64,000 nucleotides of DNA. Origin: CAG-964 sp902789345. GTDB taxonomy: Bacteria; Bacillota; Clostridia; Oscillospirales; Acutalibacteraceae. The notes under the pieces were generated by a model that saw only the letters and a program-made list of their open reading frames with translations, did no database searches and was not told where the DNA came from. Below, piece by piece: positions 51,609 through 60,846 of this stretch; position 1 is the first letter of the stretch, and each line of letters starts with the position of its first letter. The translations under genes and the position numbers were made by a program. Location: the NCBI GenBank assembly GCA_052117325.1, contig JBQKJJ010000006.1. The stretch is one strand, 5' to 3'.

Positions 51609-51791
51609 TTAATCATTTTTACTTTTTTTCTTTTTAATATGAATTTCAGGCACCGCAACAGTGTCATACTGCACGGTATCGTCAAACTCCTCTGTTTCGG
51701 TATCTTTGTTTGCAACCTTGCCCGTATGAATTTCAGGAAAAGCAAGATTTTCTGTATAGACTATATATTTTTCTTTATCCTTATTCTTCAC
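51609..51791 (-). CDS. 60-residue highly charged protein with duplicated PEIH motif
   Basis: A small soluble protein of 60 residues, starting at GTG with AAAGGATG upstream. It holds two copies of a short pattern: ENLAFPEIHTGK (near 14-25) and DTVAVPEIHIKK (near 43-54), in an acidic/lysine-rich background ending KKKKSKND. No family was recognised. It starts 20 bases after gltS and ends before the operon terminator, so it is very probably the third gene of the GltS-TAXI operon. A regulatory or accessory role in transport is only inferred. Confidence 0.6.
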   Translation of the reverse strand: MKNKDKEKYIVYTENLAFPEIHTGKVANKDTETEEFDDTVQYDTVAVPEIHIKKKKSKND

Positions 51792-51811
51792 AATAACACA
51801 TCCTTTTATTT

Positions 51812-52999
51812 TTAAATAACATTAATAAATATGGTTATAATCAGACTGTTTATAAAATCAGCAAACAGACTGCCTACTATAGGGATAATTAAATACGCCT
51901 TTACTGACGGCACATATTTTTCACAAATTGCCTGCATATTCGCCATTGCATTAGGTGTAGCACCCATACCAAAGCCACAGGTACCGGAGGCAACCACTGC
52001 CGCGTCGTAATCTCTGCCCATAACATTGAACACAACAAAATATGAAAAAATAAACATAAGCAGTGCCTGACCTGCAAGCATTATAACAAGTGGCAAAGCA
52101 AGGTCTGCAAGTTGCCATAGCTTCAGGGTAATCATAGCTATGCCCAAAAATAACGAAAGGCAAATACCTCCAAGGTCGTTAATTTCACCCATATGAATTG
52201 TAATTTTACCTGTGTACTCGCTTATATTTCTCATTATTGCGGCTACTATCATTGCACCTATATAAATAGGAAAGGTCATACCTGTAAGTGACAAAAGCTG
52301 TGAAACAACTGTGCCCAAGCCCACAGCAATTATCAGCTGAAAAACAGCCGGCGCATACATAGAAAAATGCCTTTCGTGCTTTTCTTCTTCCTCTACAAGC
52401 AGGCTGTCATCTTCGCTTTTTACAGTATCTAAAAGGTTATGCTTTTTTATTAACCTGTTGCCTACAGGCCCGCCCATTAGCGAGCCGGCAATAAGTCCAA
52501 AGGTAGCGGCGGCCGTACAAACGGTAGTTGCACCACTTACGCTTAGGTCTTCAAGTACAGGTCCGAAAGCACCGGCGGTACCGTGACCGCCTACCATAGG
52601 TATAGAGCCTGTTGTCATACCCGTTAGGGAATCCAGTCCCAACAGGTTTGCAAGACCTATTGCCGCAAAGTTTTGACCGGCAATAAGAACAATTACCAAT
52701 ATTAAAAATATTATAAGTGATTTTCCTCCGCTTTTGAGCACCCTTAGATTTGCCTGGAAACCTACAGAGGTGAAGAAAAATACCATACATACTTCTTTTA
52801 ATGTATCGTCAAAATCAATATACAAAACACCGGTTATATACAGCACAAGGGTAAATACCGCAAACAGCAAGCCCCCTATTACAGGCGAGGGTATGCAAAA
52901 TTTTTCAAGAAATGAAATTTTCTTTTTTAAAAAGTTACCAACTATCAGAACAACCACAGCCACTGCGATTGTCTGATACATATCAAGTGTTATTTCCAA
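51812..52999 (-). CDS. gltS: GltS-type sodium/glutamate symporter
   Basis: A 395-residue membrane protein of the ESS family, which imports glutamate with sodium. About ten to eleven spans are visible. Family features are PSPVIGGLLFA (37-47), GGHGTAGAFGPVLEDL (near 139-154) and the second-half copy SGTCGFGMGATPNAMANM (near 336-353), the pore loops of the inverted repeats. The start appears to be TTG at 52999 after GAAAGGA. An ATG lies six codons in. Its direct neighbour is a TAXI solute-binding lipoprotein 21 bases upstream. Confidence 0.93.
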   Translation of the reverse strand: MEITLDMYQTIAVAVVVLIVGNFLKKKISFLEKFCIPSPVIGGLLFAVFTLVLYITGVLYIDFDDTLKEVCMVFFFTSVGFQANLRVLKSGGKSLIIFLILVIVLIAGQNFAAIGLANLLGLDSLTGMTTGSIPMVGGHGTAGAFGPVLEDLSVSGATTVCTAAATFGLIAGSLMGGPVGNRLIKKHNLLDTVKSEDDSLLVEEEEKHERHFSMYAPAVFQLIIAVGLGTVVSQLLSLTGMTFPIYIGAMIVAAIMRNISEYTGKITIHMGEINDLGGICLSLFLGIAMITLKLWQLADLALPLVIMLAGQALLMFIFSYFVVFNVMGRDYDAAVVASGTCGFGMGATPNAMANMQAICEKYVPSVKAYLIIPIVGSLFADFINSLIITIFINVI

Positions 53000-53020
53000 C
53001 TATATCGTCCTTTCGCAGTT

Positions 53021-53974
53021 TTACTCCGTTTTTACTGTTATTCCTTTTTCACTGTAATACCTTGCGGCACCTTTGTGAAAAGGAATTTTTATGCCCTGTA
53101 CGGCGTCGTGTTCGTTTATTTCAATATTAGCAGAAACCGTCAGCTGTAGTTCTTTGGCATTGTTAAACACAAGCTCGGTCAATGCCTGCACCTGCTCTTC
53201 CGAAAGCTTATTGCTTGCAACAAGCAGTGCCTTTACTCCCACTGAGGTAATATCGTTTTCTTGACCGCTGTATATATCCTTAGAAATAGTACAGTCAATA
53301 TACGAATACGCCGCCTTTAGTTTATCGGCCTTTTCTTTATCAATGCTTAGCAGACGGATATTGCACTGTTTTGAAAGCTCCTGTATAACTGTTGCATTTA
53401 TGCCCACCGTACAGAAGAATGCATCTATTTCCCCTGCGGAAAGCTTTTTTGCCGCCTGTGCATAGTCGAGGTTTGTTTTATTTATCATTTTTGAAGTAAA
53501 ACCATACACAGAAAGTATTTGGTTGGCATTAAGCTCTGTACCCGACTCCTTTTCGCCAATACTTACAGTTTTACCAAGAAGGTCGTCAATACTTTTAATA
53601 TTTGAATCTTCTCTTACTATTATGTGGCAAGCCTCGGTAAACAATCCTGCCACAGCGCCATAGCCCTTGTAGGACTTTGACGATGAAAAGGAGTTTTCAC
53701 CGTTATAGGCATCATTAACTATATCTGACTGTGCAATGGCGGCATCAATATACCCCTGCGACAAAAGCCTGACATTAGCGGCAGAGCCTGCTGTGGTTTT
53801 CACCTCTATATCTAATTTACCTTGGGAATCTGCAAGCTGTTTCAGCGATGTAGCAGTTTCGTGATAAATGCCGCCTACTCCTGCCGAACCAAGGCGAATT
53901 TTTTGGTCGCCTATTGAACAGCCACAAAGCAGTACCGTCAGCAAAACAAGCAATACTGCAATTATTTTTTTCAT
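53021..53974 (-). CDS. TAXI-family solute-binding lipoprotein
   Basis: A 317-residue exported binding protein of the TRAP-associated TAXI family. The signal sequence ends in VLLCGC, giving a lipidated Cys19. TAXI features are LGSAGVGGIYHETATSLKQL (32-51), the VKTTAGSAANVRLLSQGYID segment near 58-77 and IGEKESGTELNANQIL near 135-150. TAXI proteins usually deliver glutamate or dicarboxylates to fused DctQM-type TRAP membrane subunits. None is encoded here. Instead the partner appears to be GltS, 21 bases downstream. Glutamate or a relative is therefore the inferred ligand. Confidence 0.92.
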   Translation of the reverse strand: MKKIIAVLLVLLTVLLCGCSIGDQKIRLGSAGVGGIYHETATSLKQLADSQGKLDIEVKTTAGSAANVRLLSQGYIDAAIAQSDIVNDAYNGENSFSSSKSYKGYGAVAGLFTEACHIIVREDSNIKSIDDLLGKTVSIGEKESGTELNANQILSVYGFTSKMINKTNLDYAQAAKKLSAGEIDAFFCTVGINATVIQELSKQCNIRLLSIDKEKADKLKAAYSYIDCTISKDIYSGQENDITSVGVKALLVASNKLSEEQVQALTELVFNNAKELQLTVSANIEINEHDAVQGIKIPFHKGAARYYSEKGITVKTE

Positions 53975-54136
53975 TTAAACACTCTCTTTTCTATAAATCA
54001 AGCAAAAATTATAATTAACATACTTTCAGCATTAAAGCTTAGCGTAACAAAAATTTATATTAAATAATATTAAATTAAATGTACAAAGTATTTAAGAATT
54101 AAAAATAATTAGTTATTTACAAAATACATATACAAT

Positions 54137-57100
54137 TTACTTCACATCAAAAGCAGTAATTTTGCCCAGGTCATTTTGGTTAAAAGTACCGTTTTTCAGT
54201 CCCAGCTCCACAGCATTATTTACAGTGGCGGTTATCAGACTTCCTATTCTGGCAAAGCCCAATCTATTTGCTGTTTCCTTTATAAGGTCATCTTTGCCTA
54301 TACTGCCCTGTTGATTAAGCACCTCTGTGGCGGCGTTTAAAATTTCGTATGAGGAAATATCGTCGATATTTCTTTTCAGCCCCTCACTGCCGGCGGTGCG
54401 GTAAATTTTATACTCTGTTGGCTCCTGCACCGGTGACCAACAAAATATATTTTCACCGTCAGCTGTTTCGGTATGCTCAATTTTTGCAAGAATTGTACTT
54501 AAATATTCCTCGGTTTTACTTCCGGAGCGGCTTATGCCATAGGCAGAAAGTACCTTTTTAAACAACAGCCTTTTGCTTATAGGTGACTCTGTCATAATTA
54601 TTTTAAACATCAGCTTTTGCAATTCTACAGCCGACGCCGGCTCATAAAAGCTGTCTATGTCGCCAAAGCTTTCTATTTTATACTCAACATAAGATTTAGC
54701 AGACGGTGACTGCAAAGCTTCGGTATCTATTTTTTCAAAGCAAGTATTTGAGGCAGGCACGGTTTTGGGTAAACTGTTTTCGTCCTTTTCGGCTGTAAGT
54801 GCAAAATCAATTTTTTGCTTAATCTTCTCTATAACACGCTGTGGGTTGTCAAACCATTCAAGTGTCCACACACGCATAACACTCCAGCCAAGTCCGCCCA
54901 GAATATCAGGCTGTAAAACAAACCTGTCTTTAGCTGTGGCAGAGCTTTTACAGTTTACACCGTCTGTTAATATACCTAAAATATAGGTATCAGGATTATT
55001 AGGGTCAATTACGCCTATATCTATTTTATACTTTGAACAGCCTATATTAGTATTAACCTTATATCCCAATTTTTCTATTGCTGCTGCAATATCTGCTGTA
55101 ATTGTACTTTCTTTTACAGATGAATCCTCACTGCCGGCTATGACTATATTTTTATTTTGCTGTGCAAACTTTAGAAAGCCTTTTAGGCCTGCTACACCCT
55201 CTGCCCTTGTTCTGGATGTATCAATTTGTTCCGGTGTAATAGTTGCATAAACAATCATTTCTTTTCTTGCTCTTGAAATAGCAACATTAAGTCTGCGCCA
55301 ACCGCCCTCTCGGTTTAGAGGGCCAAAGTTCATTGACACCTTGCCGTTTTTGTCAGGGCCATATCCTACAGAGAACAAAATTACATCTCGTTCATCGCCC
55401 TGTACATTTTCCAAATTCTTAACAAAAACCGGCTCATATGATTGCAAGTCGTATTTTTCAAGCTCCGGGTTTTCAGCAAACGCCTCTGCAAGCATATCCT
55501 CTATAAGATGCTGTTGTATTACATTAAAGGTAACAACGCCTATACTGCTGTTTCTAAGGTTTTCGTCACTAAGACGACGCATAATTTCAGCAACAACCGC
55601 CTGTGCCTCTGCCCTGTTTTCCTTGGTATTTCCTTTGTCATAAAAGCCGTCAATATGTACCAGGCTGACAGCCGACACACGGTCATTAGGTGACGGAAAA
55701 GTATACAGCTTGTTGTCATAATACTGCATATTGCTAAAGGCTATCAGACTTTCGTGCCTTGAACGATAGTGCCACTTTAAATACATTTGCGGCATTGAAA
55801 TTGACAGGCAGTCGTCAAGCAGACTTTCTAGATCCTCGTTTTCAATGTTTTCTTCATCAATTCTGTTAGATTTAAAAAATCCTGTTGGCGGCAGCTGTTT
55901 AGGGTCACCTACTACTACAACATTTTCACCTCTTGCAATAGTACCCACTGCCTCACAGGTAGGCAGCTGTGAAGCCTCGTCAAAAATAACTAAATCAAAT
56001 TTTGGAAATTTCGGGTCAATATACTGTGCTACAGAAATAGGGCTCATAAGCATACACGGGCACAGTCTTCTTAAAAGTGACGGTACACTGTTAAACAGCT
56101 TACGAATAGACATCATTCTGCCGTTGCTTTTTATTGCACGCTTTAATATTCCCATCTCTGACGATGAGCTTACTGCTCCGCTTACCGGAACATCTGCCGA
56201 GAGCTTGGCAACAAGCTCCTGAACGGTTAAGGTGCTATAGTCGTCTATCAGCTTGTGATAAGCCTCTATTGTATTTTCAAAGCTGTCGCTTCTAAACATC
56301 TTTAAGCTGTTGTCCTGTGTTATGCCGTTAAGCACAAGCATATAAAACAGCTGACATTCAAAAGCCGGTTGTATCTCTTTACTGTTTAATTGATTGTTTT
56401 CTACGGCTGTATGAATACACTCCAGTCCGTTTTCTTTAAGGGCCTGCAATGCTGATGTATATGCCGTCCAGTCAAACAGCATATTGGTATTGCTGTTAAT
56501 ATCACACAACTGTTTTTCAAGGGTGTTAAACCAGTCTTCATTGTTTTCCTGTTCTTTATTAATCTTACAAAGCCGGGTAAATTTATCCCACTGCCCTAAG
56601 TAGCTTTCAACCGTATTTACACCGTTTGACAGTGCGGTGTAATTTACACCTTGTGCAGCTGTAAGCACCGTACCGATTTGCGGCAACTTCTTCATATGCT
56701 GTATTACCTTGTGAACAGCCTCTGCCTTATTTAGTGCAGCTCTAAGCATATTCCAGTCGGTTTCACTTCCCCTTGTCCAACCTGAAAGAGGGTTTGAGAA
56801 GTAGCTGTTAGAGCTGTCCAGCTTATTCTTTAGCATTTTAAAGGCACACAGTTTATTGTAGTGTGAAACAATGTTTTCCTTTGTGATGCTTTCCGGGTTT
56901 AGGCTGTACATTTTAAGTTCGTTTAACAGCTTCTTTTGCTTAGAGTTTTTAGATAAGAACCACATATTCTCGGCACTTTTCCAATTTTCAAAAGCCGTTG
57001 TAAAATCGTAAGAAAAAACATTAGCCGTAAATACCCCTGCTATTTCCTGTTTTTCTTTTTCGTAAGCAAGGCCGTCATTATAAAAAGAATTTACCTGGGT

Positions 57101-59914
57101 GGTAAAGGCGCTGTAATCGTTTCTTGCAATTAAATTACCAAGCAACGGCGCTTGTATGAGTAACGCCTTGCACAGCTGTAAAACATTCTCTATTTCTGCT
57201 CTGTTGGTAGACTTTGGCAAATTTAAGCTGTTTAATATCAGCGTTAAAGAATCGGAAGTACTTTTATAGTTGTTAATTAGCTCTGAAGAAAGGTCATAAA
57301 TATTTTGGCGGGCTTCAATAGAATATTCTGTAAGCAAAACACATCTTAACGGGTGGTTTGCAGTATCACCTACAGCGTCTAATGAATGCGCATAATTATC
57401 AACCATTTTTTCAAGCTCAGTGATTTTTTCCTTATTTATATCATGTACAAGTTCGGCAGAAATTTTTAATTTGTCCTTAAAGTCACTGTATTGCTCATAA
57501 TGCTCTATAGCCTCGTACACAGAATATCCGCTTTGTCTTACTTGATGCAGTCCGTTAATTACATCGTTCATACTTGTGCGAATTTCATTTAGTTTCTGCG
57601 CTGTAGCTCTGTATTCGTCAGGCTGTTTTATTCTGCCTACTTCAAGTGCATTATTTAGTTGCGAAAGCACACTGCTTTTACTTGATTTATTGGAATGCAG
57701 TTCTAAACAAAACGGGTCAAGTCCAATAGCCGCCAAGCGGTTTTGAACAACATTAAGCGCCGCCATCTTTTCAGCAACAAACAAAACCGACTTGCCGTGA
57801 TACAGTGCGTTGGCTATCATATTGGTAATAGTTTGAGATTTACCTGTTCCCGGAGGGCCGTGAAGAACAAAGCTTTCACCGTTGGCAGCGGCGGTTATAG
57901 CCAGCATTTGAGATGAATCCGCACTAAGTGGGATTGCCATTTGGTCGGGTGCAACGGTGCTGTCAAGCTCCTCGGGAGTAAGCTCCATTTGCTTAGGCTC
58001 CCAGCTTATTTTTTGGTCAATAAGCGACGCCACTACTTTATTTTCCTTTAATTCCTCTGCCCTGTTATGCAAGTCGCTCCACATAACAAACTGTCCGAAC
58101 GAAAATTGTCCTATACAAGCGGCGTCAACAATATTCCAACGCTTTTTATCAAGTATGGCATTGCGAATAGTGTTGAAAACAAGGGGAATATCAATTCCGG
58201 ATTCGTCCTCGGGCAACGGATCTAAGCTTGGAATTTTAAGCTCAAATATCTGTCGCAAATATTCAATAAGCGTAATATTTATCTGTGTTTCTTCCTGTCG
58301 GCTTTTTATAACATAGCCTTTATTTTTGGAGCTTTTCAACAGCTCTATAGGCACCAAAATAAGCGGTGCATATCGTGGCTTTTCTGACAGGTCGCTTTCA
58401 AACCATTTTAAAAATCCAAGTGCGGCAAACAAGGTATTACTGCCGTTTTCCTCTATGCCGGACTTTGCCGAACGATACACAGTCTTTAGACTTTTTTCCA
58501 ATTCTTCTGCGCTTAAAAAAGTCCGCAGTCTGTTATTTTTAAATTCCTGTTGTGCAATGTTTGATATTAAGTCATTATCATTTTCAATTTCATACAATTT
58601 AACATCACGAACAGACGCTGTCCACTCTGATGGTACCTCCATAATTCTGAAGCTTGTACCTGCCGCCAGCTCATCTTCAAGCAAGGCAATGTCAGAAACC
58701 ATAAATTGTATGGAATTTTTTGTTCCACGAAAATTCAGCAAAGAATTTCTAAGGCTAAAATCCAACAGCTTTCTTTCCCATATCTGCTGTCTTGTAAGCA
58801 GCTTTTGGTCACAGTTAATCACACCCACATCTGTTCGTTTCAGCTCCTGAGGGGCTGAAATATTTTCGGCTGTATCTAAGTTTTCCTGACCTGCCTGGGC
58901 TGCAAAGTCTTTTTTTATTTGCAGAGGTATAGGACGAATACCACTGCCCCTAGACCTTTGAATATCTATAGCGTAGCAAAATTCATCTTCATTCAGCAGA
59001 TTATCCTTGCCATGCTTGAGTGCCTTTTCAAAATTTATTCCTTTGCCTGCACAAAAGTCTGTACACTCTGCCAGCAAAATATTTTCACTGCCGGCTACGG
59101 TTCTTTTTTGCAGTGCCGCAACATCGTCAACAGCACAGTCTGCAAATGTTTCTTCCTCCAGCCAACAGCCGCAAAAAGCGTGTCCTTTTATAATAACGAT
59201 AATCGGGTGCAGTCCCACAGCCTCAAGGCAGCTTGCGTACAAAACCGCCAAGTCCAGGCAAGTGCCCTGCTTCTGTTGAAGTACAATATGCGGTAAGCGA
59301 ATTCTTTGTCCTACCGTTTCATAGCTTGCCGGAGGGGAGTTATAAATAATACCGGCAGACTGTAGTGCCGCATATATTGCCGCCATTTGCGCCTTTACAT
59401 TATCCGGGTTGCGTGTTTGGTAGCCTGTAAAAGAGGGGTACTTTCCCCATTGTTTTAGGTAGCCCGACGCCGCAGAAATCACCTCTGAAATTTTTGGGTG
59501 GTTTGGGGTAACAAAAGCGGCAATAATTTCAGGTATAAGTAAAACGCCGCCCCACTGGTCATAAGCCAGCAATTCAATGGTTTTGTCACATTGAAAAACA
59601 ACAGCATCGTTTTCATAGAGAGTAAACTGTACTTCACCAACTAACTTTTCTGTAAGCGAAAAAAGAAAATCTGTAGACAGCCTTATATTAACCGGGTTAA
59701 TTTCTACAGACGAATGTGGCGCTATTGACTGAATATTATATGAAAATTCCTTTGCAAAATTAGGCTCAAAGGTTATTTTTAAAGTAACATTTTCCAATAC
59801 CCGGTCAGAGTCATTATTAACTGTAACATCTCTGATAACAGGCACATAATTTTGCTGCATTGCAAAATTAATTGAACTTAGCAGTACACCGCCTACCGTA
59901 ATTTTACTATCCAT
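54137..59914 (-). CDS. Giant DUF4011/UvrD-Upf1-type helicase-nuclease with transglutaminase-like domain
   Basis: About 1925 residues. Order: a beta-rich N-terminal domain (1-110); a transglutaminase-like fold with Cys in GTCLDLAVLYASCLE (near 216), His in GHAFCGCW (near 241) and a nearby Asp; a DUF4011 region (about 375-680); an SF1 helicase with Walker A GPPGTGKS (about 685-692) and Walker B VIFDEASQLP (about 1303-1312) then GDPKQLPP, and the second RecA half with VQGDERDVILFS (near 1500); a Vsr/PD-D/ExK-like nuclease domain (about 1585-1690; YKIDIGVIDP, then ILGILTDG); and a DUF3320-like C-terminus. Such proteins are often in defence or repair loci. Start set by GGAGGC before ATG 59914. It is monocistronic. 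Confidence 0.85.
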   Translation of the reverse strand: MDSKITVGGVLLSSINFAMQQNYVPVIRDVTVNNDSDRVLENVTLKITFEPNFAKEFSYNIQSIAPHSSVEINPVNIRLSTDFLFSLTEKLVGEVQFTLYENDAVVFQCDKTIELLAYDQWGGVLLIPEIIAAFVTPNHPKISEVISAASGYLKQWGKYPSFTGYQTRNPDNVKAQMAAIYAALQSAGIIYNSPPASYETVGQRIRLPHIVLQQKQGTCLDLAVLYASCLEAVGLHPIIVIIKGHAFCGCWLEEETFADCAVDDVAALQKRTVAGSENILLAECTDFCAGKGINFEKALKHGKDNLLNEDEFCYAIDIQRSRGSGIRPIPLQIKKDFAAQAGQENLDTAENISAPQELKRTDVGVINCDQKLLTRQQIWERKLLDFSLRNSLLNFRGTKNSIQFMVSDIALLEDELAAGTSFRIMEVPSEWTASVRDVKLYEIENDNDLISNIAQQEFKNNRLRTFLSAEELEKSLKTVYRSAKSGIEENGSNTLFAALGFLKWFESDLSEKPRYAPLILVPIELLKSSKNKGYVIKSRQEETQINITLIEYLRQIFELKIPSLDPLPEDESGIDIPLVFNTIRNAILDKKRWNIVDAACIGQFSFGQFVMWSDLHNRAEELKENKVVASLIDQKISWEPKQMELTPEELDSTVAPDQMAIPLSADSSQMLAITAAANGESFVLHGPPGTGKSQTITNMIANALYHGKSVLFVAEKMAALNVVQNRLAAIGLDPFCLELHSNKSSKSSVLSQLNNALEVGRIKQPDEYRATAQKLNEIRTSMNDVINGLHQVRQSGYSVYEAIEHYEQYSDFKDKLKISAELVHDINKEKITELEKMVDNYAHSLDAVGDTANHPLRCVLLTEYSIEARQNIYDLSSELINNYKSTSDSLTLILNSLNLPKSTNRAEIENVLQLCKALLIQAPLLGNLIARNDYSAFTTQVNSFYNDGLAYEKEKQEIAGVFTANVFSYDFTTAFENWKSAENMWFLSKNSKQKKLLNELKMYSLNPESITKENIVSHYNKLCAFKMLKNKLDSSNSYFSNPLSGWTRGSETDWNMLRAALNKAEAVHKVIQHMKKLPQIGTVLTAAQGVNYTALSNGVNTVESYLGQWDKFTRLCKINKEQENNEDWFNTLEKQLCDINSNTNMLFDWTAYTSALQALKENGLECIHTAVENNQLNSKEIQPAFECQLFYMLVLNGITQDNSLKMFRSDSFENTIEAYHKLIDDYSTLTVQELVAKLSADVPVSGAVSSSSEMGILKRAIKSNGRMMSIRKLFNSVPSLLRRLCPCMLMSPISVAQYIDPKFPKFDLVIFDEASQLPTCEAVGTIARGENVVVVGDPKQLPPTGFFKSNRIDEENIENEDLESLLDDCLSISMPQMYLKWHYRSRHESLIAFSNMQYYDNKLYTFPSPNDRVSAVSLVHIDGFYDKGNTKENRAEAQAVVAEIMRRLSDENLRNSSIGVVTFNVIQQHLIEDMLAEAFAENPELEKYDLQSYEPVFVKNLENVQGDERDVILFSVGYGPDKNGKVSMNFGPLNREGGWRRLNVAISRARKEMIVYATITPEQIDTSRTRAEGVAGLKGFLKFAQQNKNIVIAGSEDSSVKESTITADIAAAIEKLGYKVNTNIGCSKYKIDIGVIDPNNPDTYILGILTDGVNCKSSATAKDRFVLQPDILGGLGWSVMRVWTLEWFDNPQRVIEKIKQKIDFALTAEKDENSLPKTVPASNTCFEKIDTEALQSPSAKSYVEYKIESFGDIDSFYEPASAVELQKLMFKIIMTESPISKRLLFKKVLSAYGISRSGSKTEEYLSTILAKIEHTETADGENIFCWSPVQEPTEYKIYRTAGSEGLKRNIDDISSYEILNAATEVLNQQGSIGKDDLIKETANRLGFARIGSLITATVNNAVELGLKNGTFNQNDLGKITAFDVK

Positions 59915-60057
59915 ACAGCAGCCTCCAAATTTATAATAGATTTTATTACAGTATAGCACAATTTTACGGTATTTTCAACAAAATTACAGAGATACTTCTT
60001 TTTATTATAAAAGAAATAGCTATATTTTTACAGATGTTTTTTATTTTGGCATAAAAT

Positions 60058-60085
60058 AAAAAGCCGACAATAATGACGGCTTTTT
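60058..60085 (-). terminator. Terminator of the metQNI operon
   Basis: AAAAAGCCG (60058-60066) pairs with CGGCTTTTT (60077-60085). The minus strand continues TTTTTATTTTAT. Confidence 0.85.
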
Positions 60086-60141
60086 ATAACTTAGTTATTA
60101 AATTGTTTAAGGAGTTTTCCTAATAGCTAAGACATGTAATC

Positions 60142-60846
60142 TTATCTTTTTAACCTTTTATCTGTCTTTACGGAAAGGTGAGTACCCACCGACTGGAACA
60201 CCTGAACAAGCACTATAAGTAAAATAACAGCCACCAGCATTACCAGGTATTTGTACCTGTAATAGCCGTAATTAATAGCTATTTTACCTAAACCGCCTCC
60301 GCCTATAATTCCGCTCATAGCTGTGTAGCTAAGAATGGTAGTTATTGCAATGGTAATGTTTGAAATAAGTGACGGTACGCTTTCGGGAATCATAACCTTT
60401 ACAATTATTTTAAAGGGTGACGCACCCATACTTTGTGCTGTTTCTATGATGTTTGGGTTTACCTCTCTTAAGCTTCCCTCTACCAGTCTGGCAACAAAAG
60501 GAAATGCGGCTATTACCAACGGTACAATAGAGGCTGTTGTACCTACTGTGGTGCCTACTATTAATCTTGTCAAAGGAAATACCATAATCATCAAAATCAA
60601 AAACGGTACAGACCTAAGAATATTTACAATAATGTTTATAATATGCATTAAAGTTTTCGGCAGCGGCAAAACGCCGTCTTTGTCGCCTACAACCAGCAAA
60701 ACACCTATAGGCAAACCGATTATTACTGAAAACACTGTTGCAATTACGGTTATATAAAGGGTTTCCCACAAAGCAAAGAGCATTTCACTTTGGATAATCC
60801 CCCACGCTTCTGTTAGCGTTTCAGGTGAAAATATATTTTCAAACAT
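60142..60846 (-). CDS. metI: Methionine ABC transporter permease
   Basis: A 234-residue permease of the D-/L-methionine importer. There are five to six spans and the EAA loop ETAQSMGASPFKIIVKVMIPESVPSL (near 138-163), where the ATPase docks. YITVIATVFSVIIGLPIGVLL near the N-terminus is typical of MetI. Its ATG overlaps the metN stop (TAATG). Last gene of the operon metQ-metN-metI. Confidence 0.95.
   Translation of the reverse strand: MFENIFSPETLTEAWGIIQSEMLFALWETLYITVIATVFSVIIGLPIGVLLVVGDKDGVLPLPKTLMHIINIIVNILRSVPFLILMIMVFPLTRLIVGTTVGTTASIVPLVIAAFPFVARLVEGSLREVNPNIIETAQSMGASPFKIIVKVMIPESVPSLISNITIAITTILSYTAMSGIIGGGGLGKIAINYGYYRYKYLVMLVAVILLIVLVQVFQSVGTHLSVKTDKRLKR

Noticed and set aside
54137..59914. 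Complete multi-gene phage defence system
   Set aside because: The flanking genes are glutamate and methionine transporters. No methylase, second nuclease or sensor gene accompanies the helicase.
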